NCBI RefSeq assembly: GCF_025499425.1
Contig: NZ_JAIMCB010000013.1
Span: forward strand, 1 to 64,000
From: Acidiferrimicrobium sp. IK
GTDB lineage: Bacteria > Actinomycetota > Acidimicrobiia > Acidimicrobiales > Palsa-688
Length of the DNA: 64,000 bases
Reading direction: 5' to 3'
The position numbers and the translations under genes were made by a program. Positions 27,155-35,540 of the stretch are shown one piece after another. How positions within the stretch are numbered: position 1 is the first letter of the stretch; each line of letters opens with the position of its first letter. The notes beneath the pieces are model-generated. The model was given only the letters and a program-made list of their open reading frames with translations. It made no database searches and had not been told where the DNA came from.

Positions 27155-27499
27155 CCGCCCGGGTGGTCCAGCTGCTGGCGAGCGTTGAACTTCTGCCAAC
27201 CGGACGCGATGAACGATCAGATCCAGGCCGTCGCCGGGCGCCCCAAGGCCACCCAGGCGCTCTCCACGCCAAGGCGTCGTCGGCGGCGTTGCGTTCCCCC
27301 GCCGCTCCGGCAGCGCCGCTCGAAGCGTGCAGGGGTTCCGGGCAACTGCGCCAGCAACCACGACAATGCGCGCCGATCGCTGACCTCTCATCGCACGCGT
27401 GCTCCGAAAATCGCCCCTGCGCTGGCTGATAGGGGGCCAGCTGGGGCCGTGCTGGTAGTGCGGATCAGATCTGGTAGGGGAGCCGACCCGGCGCGACCC

Positions 27500-27725
27500 G
27501 GTTCCCCAGCCTTCCCCATCGGGGCTTCTCGCCACCCCGTTTGACATCGTGGTCGGTGCCGACCGCGGGGAACCGCCGGTCGACGGGTTCGGGCAGGTCA
27601 ACAGGCATAACCAGCGGACGGTGGGGAACCCGACAGGGCCAGCCGGGAGCGGCCCGCGGCGGTCGGTTCCCCACAAAACCTCCTCGAGGGGTTCGGGGTG
27701 GGGAGCGGCGTGGGGAACTCCCCAC
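27500..27725. repeat. cluster of GGGGAACC-type repeats with a palindrome
   Basis: The 585-base gap 27155-27739 holds no credible gene but does hold a repeat family. GGTTCCCCA(G/C) lies at 27500-27509 and 27665-27674; (G/C)GGGGAACC lies at 27565-27574 and 27621-27630; GTGGGGAGCG lies at 27699-27708. The palindrome GTGGGGAACTCCCCAC lies at 27710-27725 (7-base arms, 2-base spacer), 14 bases before the sigma-like gene. TTGACA at 27542-27547 could be a -35 box. Such spaced copies in both orientations look like iterons or a multi-site operator. Confidence 0.65.
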
Positions 27726-27739
27726 CGCACGCTTCGGGC

Positions 27740-28465
27740 ATGAACCTCTTCGCAGCACTCGACGCCGAGTGGGCCGCCCTCGCCACCACCGCCCAGGCGG
27801 CACAACACGTGGCGGGCTGGTGTGTCCGAGAGCCCGCGCTTGCCGGCTCGACGCCGATGGAGCTGGTGGTGGCGGTCGTCGCCGATCGGCGATGGGGCCG
27901 AGCCGACCCCCGCCTGACCGCCCTCGTCCGCCTCGCCGCCGACGACCTGGCGGCCCGGGCCGTCCTGCAATGCGTGCTGCCCGGTCTACGGGCCGAGCCG
28001 ATGTACTGCCGTCGGCACCACTGGAGTCTGGCCGACCCCGCCGACGACCTCGCGGATGTCACCGCAGAGCTGGTCGGCGCCGCCTGGGAGGCCATCCGAG
28101 CCCGGGCCGGGACCACCCTGGCCGACCCGGAAAACACCCTCGTGCGCGCCGCCACCGAGAAGCTCCGGACTCGCCGGCGGGCAGAGGCCCGAACCCGGGC
28201 GCGCACCGTCCCCCTGGTCGGCATGGCCGTAGCCGGCCAGGTCGACGTCGATGACGCCCGGAGCGCCGCCGAGCGGGTCATGGTCACCCTGGTCGACGCC
28301 GTGCGAGCCGAGACGGTCACCGCCCGCCAAGCCGACCTGCTCTACAACGTCCGCGTGGCCCGGATCTCTGGACGCGAAGCCGGCCGCCGCTACGGGATGA
28401 CCCCAGGCCAGGTCTTCCACGCCCTCAGCGTGGCCGAGACCGCCCTGCAACGAGCGAGCGCATGA
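27740..28465 (+). CDS. sigma-70-like DNA-binding protein of the element
   Basis: This 241-residue protein starts at ATG 27740. Its helical N-terminal two-thirds contain basic runs (KLRTRRRAEARTRAR). The C-terminal helix-turn-helix (GREAGRRYGMTPGQVFHALS, about 210-230) resembles sigma region 4. No clear sigma region 2 is seen, so it may be an anti-terminator or transcription factor rather than a true sigma factor. The GTGGGGA palindrome immediately upstream invites autoregulation. Its stop overlaps the coupling-protein start by four bases. Confidence 0.55.
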   Translation: MNLFAALDAEWAALATTAQAAQHVAGWCVREPALAGSTPMELVVAVVADRRWGRADPRLTALVRLAADDLAARAVLQCVLPGLRAEPMYCRRHHWSLADPADDLADVTAELVGAAWEAIRARAGTTLADPENTLVRAATEKLRTRRRAEARTRARTVPLVGMAVAGQVDVDDARSAAERVMVTLVDAVRAETVTARQADLLYNVRVARISGREAGRRYGMTPGQVFHALSVAETALQRASA

Positions 28466-30264
28466 CCCCCCGCCTCGACCCCACTCCAGCGGCGGCCAGC
28501 GACGGCGAGACCAAGCTCGCCGCCATCGCCGCCGCCCTCGCCGCCGCGGCCGCGCTCGCGCTGGTCATCGCCGGTGCCGTCTCCGCCCTGGTGTTCGGGT
28601 CCGGCTGGGCGTGGCCGGCGGGCGCCCAGTGGGGCCGGATCATCCACGCCACCGTTGCCCACCCCGACCACCCCGCCGCGGGCTGGCCGCCCACTCTCGC
28701 CCACCGGCTCCCCGCGGCGGGCGCCTTTTGGGCCACCTACCTGACCCTGACCGCCGCCGGCGCAGCCACCGCCCTGCTGGGCTGGTCGCGCCTGGTCGGT
28801 CGGCGTCCGGGGCCGGGCCGCGACGGCTTGGCCCGCCCTGGCCACCTCCGCCGAGAAGCCTCCACCGGCGCGGCGCGCCGACGCCGCAACATCACCCGGC
28901 CGGGCCTGGCCGGCCGCCGCAACCACCGCACCGATTTCGGTTATCCACTCGGGCGGGCCACGCAGGGGGGTGTCGCCCTTTGGGCGTCGTGGGAATCGTC
29001 GACCCGGGTGATCGGCCCTCCCGGTGAAGGCAAAACCTTCCGGGTCCTGGCCCGCATCCTGCGCCACCACCCCGGCCCCGCCGTGGCCACCTCCACCAAG
29101 GCCGACTTGTACGAACTCACCGCCGACGCACGACGCACCCACGGCCCCGTCGCCGTGTTCGACCCGGACCGCCTGGTCGACGGGGCAACCCCGGTGCGCT
29201 GGTCGCCCGTGGCCGGCTGCGATGACAGTGTCACCGCCGAGCGGCGCGCAGCCGCCCTGCTCGCCGCTGCGGGCGACGCCGGCGACAGCCGCTACGGGGC
29301 GTTTTTCGTCGACGCGGCGCGCGACGTCCTCAAGTGCTACCTGCACGCCGCCGCCCTCACCGGCGGCGACATCCGCACCGTGCTCGGCTGGTCCCGCCGC
29401 CTCGATGACCCCACCCCCGCCGAGATCCTCCGCACCGAGCCGGCCGCGGCCCCCGGGTGGGCCGGGGTCATCGCCGTGCACACCACCGGCGCGGTCGAGA
29501 CCACGTCGGGGGTCATGCGCCACCTGGCCCGAGCCCTGGCCTGCTTCTCCCACCCCCACGTCATCGACGCCTGCTGCCCGCCACCAGGCGACAGCTTCGA
29601 CATCCCCGCGTTCCTCCACGCGAACGGCACCGTGTACCTGCTGGGCAAGGACACCGGTCTCGGCGCCGTGGCCCCGCTGCTCACCGCGTTCGCCCAAGAC
29701 GTGTTCGACACCGCCGAGCGCCTGGCCAACCGACAGCCCACCCGCCGCCTCGACCCGCCCCTGCTCGGACTGCTCGACGAGGCCCCGTCCATCGCTCCCA
29801 TCCCCACCCTGCCCGCCCTCCTCGCCGACGGCCGGGCCCGGGGGATCGTGATCGTCTACGCCATGCAGAGCTTCTCCCAAGCCGTCACCCGCTGGGGCGC
29901 CTCCCCGGCGGAGACCATGGCCAATGCCACCAACATCACCGTCGTCTTCGGCGGGCTCTCCTCCGCCCGAGACCTTGCCGACCTCGAACGGCTCTGCGGG
30001 ACCCGCCAAGCCCGCCGCGAAACCGTTCACCGGGGCGGCGAGCGCGGCGCCCGGTCCGCAACGGCCAGCTGGGAAACCACCCCGGTGCTGGCCGCCGGCG
30101 ACCTCCGCACCCTGCCCGCCGGGGCCGCGCTCGTGCTGTGGGGCCGACTCCCGCCCATCGTGGCTCGGTTCCCGCTGCTCAGCGACGACCGGGACTGGAA
30201 GACCATCCGCGCCGCCCAAACCCGCCGCCCGCACCCCAGCCCGACCGAGACCGAATCGCGATGA
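28462..30264 (+). CDS. VirD4/TraG-family type IV coupling ATPase
   Basis: This 600-residue coupling protein recruits DNA-protein substrate to the type IV channel. It has two N-terminal membrane helices (about 18-47 and 92-113), then a RecA-like motor. Walker A is GPPGEGKT at about 185-192, the next strand is AVATSTKADLYELTADARR, and Walker B is PPLLGLLDEAPSIAPIP near 431-447. A conserved Gln lies in VYAMQSFSQAVTRWG. Length and motifs are usual for TraG/TcpA-class proteins. ATG overlaps the sigma-like gene; its stop overlaps the next gene, so all four genes to the primase are co-translated. Confidence 0.88.
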   Translation: MTPRLDPTPAAASDGETKLAAIAAALAAAAALALVIAGAVSALVFGSGWAWPAGAQWGRIIHATVAHPDHPAAGWPPTLAHRLPAAGAFWATYLTLTAAGAATALLGWSRLVGRRPGPGRDGLARPGHLRREASTGAARRRRNITRPGLAGRRNHRTDFGYPLGRATQGGVALWASWESSTRVIGPPGEGKTFRVLARILRHHPGPAVATSTKADLYELTADARRTHGPVAVFDPDRLVDGATPVRWSPVAGCDDSVTAERRAAALLAAAGDAGDSRYGAFFVDAARDVLKCYLHAAALTGGDIRTVLGWSRRLDDPTPAEILRTEPAAAPGWAGVIAVHTTGAVETTSGVMRHLARALACFSHPHVIDACCPPPGDSFDIPAFLHANGTVYLLGKDTGLGAVAPLLTAFAQDVFDTAERLANRQPTRRLDPPLLGLLDEAPSIAPIPTLPALLADGRARGIVIVYAMQSFSQAVTRWGASPAETMANATNITVVFGGLSSARDLADLERLCGTRQARRETVHRGGERGARSATASWETTPVLAAGDLRTLPAGAALVLWGRLPPIVARFPLLSDDRDWKTIRAAQTRRPHPSPTETESR

Positions 30265-30755
30265 CCGACACCGCCGGCCGCCAGGCCACTCCCGACCTCC
30301 GCCCGCCCCTCCCACCACCCGAGCTAGAGGACCCCGCCAACGAGGAGAACCGCCCGGCCGGGTGGGACTGGACCGACCAGACCGACACGACCGCCGCCTA
30401 CCTGGCCGACGCCCTCGCCCAGTTTGTCGCCTACTTCAACGCCCGGTACCCGTGGACCCGAGAACAGACCATCCCACCCTGCTGGGCCGCCCATGGGGCG
30501 CTCATCGAAGAGATCACCACCCTCATGTGGTCCCGGTGGGCCGCCTTCCAAGGACCCCTCGCCGGTCCCGAAGCCGCCCAAACCTGGCACACCTACCACC
30601 TGCCCCTCTTCACCGCCCGGATCACCACCTGGATCGGCCACGAAGCCGCCGCCGACTGCCGCTCCGGGCACCACCAACCCTCACGACTCATCGAACCCGA
30701 CCGGCCCCTCGTCACCGGGCGCCGACCCGCCCCGACGACGCAGCGACGGCCATGA
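30261..30755 (+). CDS. DUF4913-like protein
   Basis: This 164-residue soluble protein has a Pro-rich N-terminus. A core from about residue 50 contains FVAYFNARYPW, a PPCWAAHGALIEEITTLMW helix and WHTYHLPLFTARITTW. That spacing of aromatic-rich helices matches DUF4913 proteins, which commonly accompany TraG-type genes in actinobacterial conjugative elements. The function is unknown. The start overlaps the coupling protein and the stop overlaps the primase (ATGA both times). Confidence 0.6.
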   Translation: MTDTAGRQATPDLRPPLPPPELEDPANEENRPAGWDWTDQTDTTAAYLADALAQFVAYFNARYPWTREQTIPPCWAAHGALIEEITTLMWSRWAAFQGPLAGPEAAQTWHTYHLPLFTARITTWIGHEAAADCRSGHHQPSRLIEPDRPLVTGRRPAPTTQRRP

Positions 30756-31894
30756 ACGAGCGCCACGCCCATGCGAACCCCGCGGCCACTGCGGACGGGG
30801 ACTCCGCCTCACCGCCTCGGACGGAGATGATCGCCAACCGAACAGCAATAACCGCAGACGCCCGGCCTGTCGCCCGCCGCCCGGCTCCTCCGACCAGGCG
30901 CGACACGCCGCTGGTGGACCTCAACCGTGCCAGCCCGTACCAGGCCGCGCTGGCCTACGCGGCCCGGGGATGGCCGGTCTTCCCCGTCGCCGGGATCGTC
31001 GGCGGCCACTGCGGTTGCCGGGCCGGGCCCATGTGCGACCATCCCGCCAAGCACCCCCTCAACCGATACGGTCTCAACGCCGCCACCACCGACCCCGCCC
31101 AGGTCGCCCGGTGGTGGCACACCTGGCCGTGGGCCGGTGTCGCCATCCGCACCGGCGCCCCCTCCGGCCTGGTCGTAGTCGACATCGACCCCGCCCACGG
31201 CGGACTGCGCACCCTCGACGACCTCGCCCGTACCGGCCAGCTCCCCACCCGGACACTCGACACCTTGGCCGTGCGCACCGGCGGCGCGGGCCACCATCTG
31301 TTCTACCAACACCCAAAGACGACGGTCCCGAACACCACCGGTCAGCTGCCGAGCATCGGAGCAACTCCCGGGGTCGACCTGCGCGGCGACGGCGGCTACA
31401 TCATCGCACCGCCCTCCCCCCACCACTCCGGGCAACGCTACCAATGGGAACCCACCCTCCCGGCACCGGCCGAACTGCCGCCCTGGGCGCAACCGGCACC
31501 GCCGGCCCCGAGGCAACCACCGCCTCGCATCCCGGTCGTAGGGGAAGGAAGACTGGCTCGCTACGCTCACGCCGCCCTCGAACGCGAAGCAGCGGCCGTT
31601 GCCTCCGCCCCCGAAGGGCAGCGCAACCACACACTCAACCGGGCCGCCTACAACCTCGGCACACTCGTCGGCGCCGGAGCCTTCGATGAAGCCGTCGTCG
31701 CGACCAGCCTGGCCCACGCCGCCGAATCCGCCGGGCTCGGCCCTCGAGAGATCATGACCACCATCCGATCCGGCCTCAGCACCGGCATCGCCCATCCCCG
31801 CCAGCTTCCCGCCGTACCAGTAGAGACACCGGCGGCGGTCCCGCGCGCCGACCGGCCCCGAGTGCCAGCGCCGCAGATCCATCTCGCCCCGTAG
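30752..31894 (+). CDS. bifunctional DNA primase/polymerase (Prim-Pol)
   Basis: This 380-residue protein has a Prim-Pol (AEP superfamily) catalytic domain from about residue 65: AALAYAARGWPVFPV, a Cys-rich CGCRAGPMCDHPAKHPL insert, the metal-binding VVVDIDPAHGG (DxD) near 145, AVRTGGAGHHLFY (His) and GVDLRGDGGYIIAPPS. It would prime and extend DNA for replication or repair of the element after transfer. The C-terminal 100 residues form a helical PriCT-like extension. It is the last gene of the transfer operon, with 231 bases before arsR. Confidence 0.88.
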   Translation: MNERHAHANPAATADGDSASPPRTEMIANRTAITADARPVARRPAPPTRRDTPLVDLNRASPYQAALAYAARGWPVFPVAGIVGGHCGCRAGPMCDHPAKHPLNRYGLNAATTDPAQVARWWHTWPWAGVAIRTGAPSGLVVVDIDPAHGGLRTLDDLARTGQLPTRTLDTLAVRTGGAGHHLFYQHPKTTVPNTTGQLPSIGATPGVDLRGDGGYIIAPPSPHHSGQRYQWEPTLPAPAELPPWAQPAPPAPRQPPPRIPVVGEGRLARYAHAALEREAAAVASAPEGQRNHTLNRAAYNLGTLVGAGAFDEAVVATSLAHAAESAGLGPREIMTTIRSGLSTGIAHPRQLPAVPVETPAAVPRADRPRVPAPQIHLAP

Positions 31895-32125
31895 GACACA
31901 GGGGGACAGGCGCCGGGTTGAGATGGCGGCTGGTCGGTCCGTCGCGCCCCTGCTCCCCGCCGGGTGTACGCCAGTACTTTGTGCGGGCCACCCTGCCGTA
32001 GCCTGATGGAGCGCCGGTAACGGCACCTACCGTCGGGCAGTTCGCCGGCCACGGTCAACCCCTAAAGTGTCCGGCCGGCAGTCGAATGAATGGTTCGGGC
32101 CGGTTGCCACCGGTAAGCAGCAACG

Positions 32126-32479
32126 TTAGGCGCCGAGGGCTTTGCGTACGGCGGCGAGGCGGTCGGGCTCGACGCTCCACCACATCCACCGGCCCCGCTT
32201 CTCGCCGACGAGCAGGCCGGCCTCGGAGAGCACCCTGGTGTGATGTGACACGGTCGGCTGGCTCTTGGCGAGAGGTGCTTCGAGGTCGCACGAGCAGATC
32301 TCGGTCCGGGATGCCACGAGGGAGAGCAGACGGAGGCGAACGGGATCGGCCAGAGCAGCCAGGACCCGAGCCAACTCGTTGGCCTCGGGTTCGCTGAGGG
32401 GCGCGTCGATGACCGACGACACGCACAGGTCGTCGGCGCAGCACTGCAGGTCAGTCTTGGTCCCGCCCATCACCATCAC
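32126..32479 (-). CDS. arsR: ArsR/SmtB-family arsenic repressor
   Basis: This 117-residue winged-helix repressor has an N-terminal DLQCCADDLC Cys cluster and a second Cys pair in EICSCDLE at the DNA-binding helix, the usual ArsR arsenite site. The recognition helix is SQPTVSHHTRVLSEAGL and the wing GEKRGRWMWWSV. It would release DNA on binding As(III). It is transcribed away from arsI across a 69-base gap containing a promoter and dyads. Several Met starts lie close together; the longest is given. Confidence 0.9.
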   Translation of the reverse strand: MMVMGGTKTDLQCCADDLCVSSVIDAPLSEPEANELARVLAALADPVRLRLLSLVASRTEICSCDLEAPLAKSQPTVSHHTRVLSEAGLLVGEKRGRWMWWSVEPDRLAAVRKALGA

Positions 32480-32488
32480 CTCTACCTA

Positions 32489-32536
32489 TTGACAGGAATC
32501 GATCTTTGCCTAGAGTGGACATCGACACCAGTCAAT
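32489..32536 (+). promoter_or_regulatory. arsI promoter with ArsR-type dyad
   Basis: TTGACA at 32489-32494 and TAGAGT at 32511-32516, separated by 16 bases, make a good -35/-10 pair reading toward arsI. An imperfect dyad ATCGAC-acca-GTCAAT at 32521-32536 overlaps the predicted transcription start. ATTGAC at 32488 and ATCGAT at 32498 repeat related half-sites. This resembles ArsR operators (ATCAA/TTGAT type) and lies in the arsR-arsI divergent gap. Confidence 0.55.
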
Positions 32537-32548
32537 CTACTCCCAGGA

Positions 32549-33028
32549 ATGCCCGTGTCCCGTGTACAGCTCGCGCTCAACGTCTCCGACCTCGACGAGG
32601 CCATCAGCTTCTACTCCAAGCTCTTCGCCACCGAGCCGGCCAAGGTCCGCCCCGGCTACGCCAACTTCGCCGTGGCCGATCCTCCGCTCAAGCTGGTGTT
32701 GATCGAACACGCCAACCAGACCCCCGGGACCCTGAACCACCTCGGTGTCGAAGTGGCATCCACCGAAGATGTGACCGCGGCCCAGTCCCGGCTCGCGGGC
32801 GAGGGCCTGGCCACCGCGGTCGAAGAGCAGACCGCATGTTGCTACGCGGTGCAGGACAAGGTGTGGGTCGACGGTCCCGGCGGCGAACCGTGGGAGATCT
32901 ACACGGTGCTGGCCGACACCGAGATGCCGGCGGGTCAGCTTCGCTCCGCAGCACCCGGCGAAGCAGCCTGTTGCGCCACCCGCCCCGACTTGGCCGGCGT
33001 CACATCGACGGGCGACTCGTGCTGTTGA
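32549..33028 (+). CDS. arsI: ArsI/CadI-family dioxygenase-fold metal resistance protein
   Basis: This 159-residue vicinal-oxygen-chelate (glyoxalase-like) protein begins MPVSRVQLALNVSDLDEAIS. It has the family path of KLFATEPAKVRPGYANFAV, a His in LNHLGVEVAS, the vicinal Cys pair TACCYAVQDKVWV and Glu in GEPWEIYTV. ArsI cleaves carbon-arsenic bonds of trivalent methylarsenicals; CadI relatives are cadmium-induced. The vicinal Cys and the ars operon favour ArsI. Extra CC pairs at the C-terminus (EAACCA, DSCC) are unusual. ATG 32549 is chosen; GTG 32555 is possible. Confidence 0.82.
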   Translation: MPVSRVQLALNVSDLDEAISFYSKLFATEPAKVRPGYANFAVADPPLKLVLIEHANQTPGTLNHLGVEVASTEDVTAAQSRLAGEGLATAVEEQTACCYAVQDKVWVDGPGGEPWEIYTVLADTEMPAGQLRSAAPGEAACCATRPDLAGVTSTGDSCC

Positions 33029-33062
33029 CGTTGAGCACCGGTCCGGTCACAGAAGGTGGGTC

Positions 33063-34169
33063 GTGAGCGACGTGATCGCCGAGCGCCCCGCGCCCGGCAC
33101 CAGCGCCGACACCGCGGTTGTTGGCCGCCTGTCGTTCCTCGACCGGTTCCTGCCAATCTGGATCATCGCCGCCATGGCGCTCGGGATCGGTCTGGGCCGG
33201 GCCATCCCCAGCCTCAACGCCCGCCTGGGCGCCATCCAGGTCACCTCGGGGACGTCGCTGCCCATCTTCGTAGGACTGCTGGTCATGATGTACCCGGTGC
33301 TGGCCAAGGTCCGCTACGGCGAGCTCGGGTCGGTGGCCCGAGATCGCCGCATGCTGGTCTCCTCCTTGATCTTCAACTGGGTCATCGGACCGGCGGTCAT
33401 GTTCGCCCTGGCCTGGCTCCTGCTGCCCGATCAGCCGACCTACCGGACCGGGTTGATCATCGTCGGCCTGGCCCGCTGCATCGCCATGGTCCTCATCTGG
33501 AACGACCTCTCCGGCGGTGACCGGGAAGCGGCGGCGGTGCTCGTCGCCGTCAACTCGATGTTCCAGATCGTCGCCTTCGCGCTCCTCGGCTACTTCTACC
33601 TCGAAGTGCTGCCCGGCTGGCTCGGCCTGAACACCATCGGCCTGCACCTGTCGGTACCCAAGATCGCCGGGACCGTCGCCATCTTCTTGGGGGTGCCTCT
33701 CGTCGCCGGGTTCTTGACCCGCACCCTGTCGGAGCGGACCAAGGGTCGGCAGTGGTACGAGACGAAACTGTTGCCCCGGCTCGGGCCGTTCGCTCTCTAC
33801 GGGCTGCTCTACACCATCGTCATTCTCTTCGCCCTCCAAGGTCGAACCATCACCGGCCATCCGGGCGACGTGGCCCGCATCGCCGTCCCGCTGTTGGGCT
33901 ACTTCGCGGTCATGTGGTTCGGGGCGTTTTTCTGGGGTCGGGTCATCGGCCTGCCCTACGAGCGGACCGCCACTCTGGCGTTCACCGCCGCGGGCAACAA
34001 CTTCGAGCTGGCCATCGCCGTGGCCATCGGGGTGTTCGGGGTCACTTCGGGCCAGGCCCTGGCCGGGGTTGTCGGCCCGCTCATCGAGGTCCCCGTGCTC
34101 GTCGGGCTGGTCTATGTGTCGCTGTGGGCCAAACGACGGTTCTACCCGGCAACCCCCAGCAGGGTGTGA
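33063..34169 (+). CDS. acr3: ACR3-family arsenite efflux permease
   Basis: This 368-residue permease has ten predicted membrane helices and expels As(III) using the proton gradient. The conserved ACR3 signature GLARCIAMVLIWNDLSGGD with its functional Cys lies at about 138-156, and AGNNFELAIAVAIGVFG with the second conserved region lies near 305-321. Length is usual. GTG 33063 follows arsI by 34 bases with GAAGGTGGG as ribosome site. Its stop shares a base with the downstream arsC start (TGATG). Confidence 0.92.
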   Translation: MSDVIAERPAPGTSADTAVVGRLSFLDRFLPIWIIAAMALGIGLGRAIPSLNARLGAIQVTSGTSLPIFVGLLVMMYPVLAKVRYGELGSVARDRRMLVSSLIFNWVIGPAVMFALAWLLLPDQPTYRTGLIIVGLARCIAMVLIWNDLSGGDREAAAVLVAVNSMFQIVAFALLGYFYLEVLPGWLGLNTIGLHLSVPKIAGTVAIFLGVPLVAGFLTRTLSERTKGRQWYETKLLPRLGPFALYGLLYTIVILFALQGRTITGHPGDVARIAVPLLGYFAVMWFGAFFWGRVIGLPYERTATLAFTAAGNNFELAIAVAIGVFGVTSGQALAGVVGPLIEVPVLVGLVYVSLWAKRRFYPATPSRV

Positions 34170-34702
34170 TGACCGGGGCGGCCCGCTCGATCCCGTCCCC
34201 AGAGGGGCGCCTGGGCGGCGAGATCGCCCACCTGGCCGCCGACGACGCGGACGCCTCCGAGTCGAGCCCAAGTCCAAGGAGCAATCTTGAAAGAAGTCCC
34301 CGAGAGGTCCTTTTCGTCTGTGTCCACAACGCCGGACGGTCCCAGATGGCCGCCGCCCTCCTCGACCATCACGCCCACGGAAGAGTGCATGTGCGCTCCG
34401 CCGGGTCCGAGCCCGCCGACCGGCTCAACCCCGCCGTCGTGGAGGCCATGGCCGAGATCGGCCTCGACGTCTCCGCCGAGTTCCCCAAGCCGCTCACCGA
34501 CGAGGTGGCCCGCTCCGCCGACGTGCTCATCACCATGGGCTGCGGTGACGCCTGCCCTGTCTACCCCGGCAAGCGTCACTTGGACTGGGATCTCACCGAC
34601 CCCGCCGGCCTCGCCCTCGAAGAGGTCCGAGCCATACGAGACGACATCGACCGCCGCGTCCGAGACCTCTTGGCCGAACTCGCCCACCAGCCGAGCAGCT
34701 GA
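34169..34702 (+). CDS. arsC: arsenate reductase, LMW-phosphatase type
   Basis: This 177-residue protein has an LMW-PTP-like catalytic loop, CVHNAGRS (C-x5-R-S), near residues 51-58. The downstream TMGCGDACPVYPG and WDLTDPAG are typical of the actinobacterial thioredoxin/mycothiol-dependent ArsC group, which reduces As(V) to As(III) for export by Acr3. The first 45 residues are atypical. TTG 34287, five bases after AAGGAG, starts LKEVPERS in another frame, as though a 1- or 4-base change moved the native start out of frame. The enzyme should still be made from ATG 34169. Confidence 0.85.
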   Translation: MTGAARSIPSPEGRLGGEIAHLAADDADASESSPSPRSNLERSPREVLFVCVHNAGRSQMAAALLDHHAHGRVHVRSAGSEPADRLNPAVVEAMAEIGLDVSAEFPKPLTDEVARSADVLITMGCGDACPVYPGKRHLDWDLTDPAGLALEEVRAIRDDIDRRVRDLLAELAHQPSS

Positions 34703-34717
34703 AGAGGTCGGACCGAG

Positions 34718-35518
34718 ATGAGCGAGGACCCAAGATGTCCGGGAGCGGGCAGGTACCGCTACGCCGAAGCCGCAATCCGCCCCGCAGCCGGTCGCGCGAC
34801 GAGGCCCGAGCGCAGAGAGGCGTTAGCTGCGGTACCTCACCGACGCTGAGGACCGCAAAACCCGAGAGTGGGCCGTCTTCGGGCCGACCTCTGCGACCCG
34901 GCCGGCACCGACGAGCCCGCGCAGCCGCCTCACTCCGGTTGCGGCGTGCCCGCTGCGGTCGCAGACCTGCATCCCGGCGAGACCGTCTTGGATCTCCGGT
35001 TCGGCGCGGGGCGCTGATGTCCTCGTCTCGGCCCGCCCGCGCCGCACCCGAGGCCGTACCGTCGGCCTCGACATGACCACCGACATGCTCGACCTGGGGG
35101 CGCCGTAACGCCGGCGAGGCCAGAGTCACCAACGTCGAATTCGTCCGCGGCGGGAAGTCCTCCCGCTGCCAGACACCAGCGTCGGCGCGGTCCGTCCAAC
35201 TGCGTGATCAACCTGTCGGCCGACAAGCGCTCTGGTCTGTGAGGCCTTTCGTGTGCTCCGTCCCGGTGGCCGTCTCGCTATCTCCGTCGTGGTGGCCGAC
35301 CCTGACATGGACGTCGCCACCCGCATCGACATGGCCCGCTGGACCGGCTGCATCGCCGGAGTGCTGAGCGAGGACGACTACTGGAATGCGCTCACCGCCG
35401 TGCGATTTCGGGCATCGGGAGCAAGGAGACCCACCGGCTCCATCCGAATGCCGTCTCAGCGATCATCCGGGCACGCAAGCCTGCCAGGAGACTCGTCCTG
35501 AGCGAACTGGGTTCGTGA
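34718..35518 (+). pseudogene. decayed arsenite methyltransferase (arsM-like)
   Basis: Pieces of an ArsM-type SAM methyltransferase appear in order but in shifting frames. They are an N-terminus from ATG 34718 (MSEDPRCPGAGRYRYAEAA), the motif I region HPGETVLDL near 34970, VGLDMTTDMLDLG near 35065, VTNVEFV near 35125, VINLSADK near 35205, EAFRVLRPGGRLAIS near 35245 and a C-terminal ETHRLHPNAVSAIIRARKP ending at TGA 35516. At least four frameshifts and an internal stop break it. ArsM would methylate As(III). It follows arsC as in intact ars operons. Confidence 0.75.
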
Positions 35519-35540
35519 CGGCCTGGCGCGGGCACGGTGA

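Noticed and set aside
27155..27560. Two plus-strand frames of 92 and 119 codons after the helicase
   Set aside because: Arg/Pro/Ala-rich with no motifs, lying in the repeat-bearing gap; no ribosome site. I treat them as chance frames.
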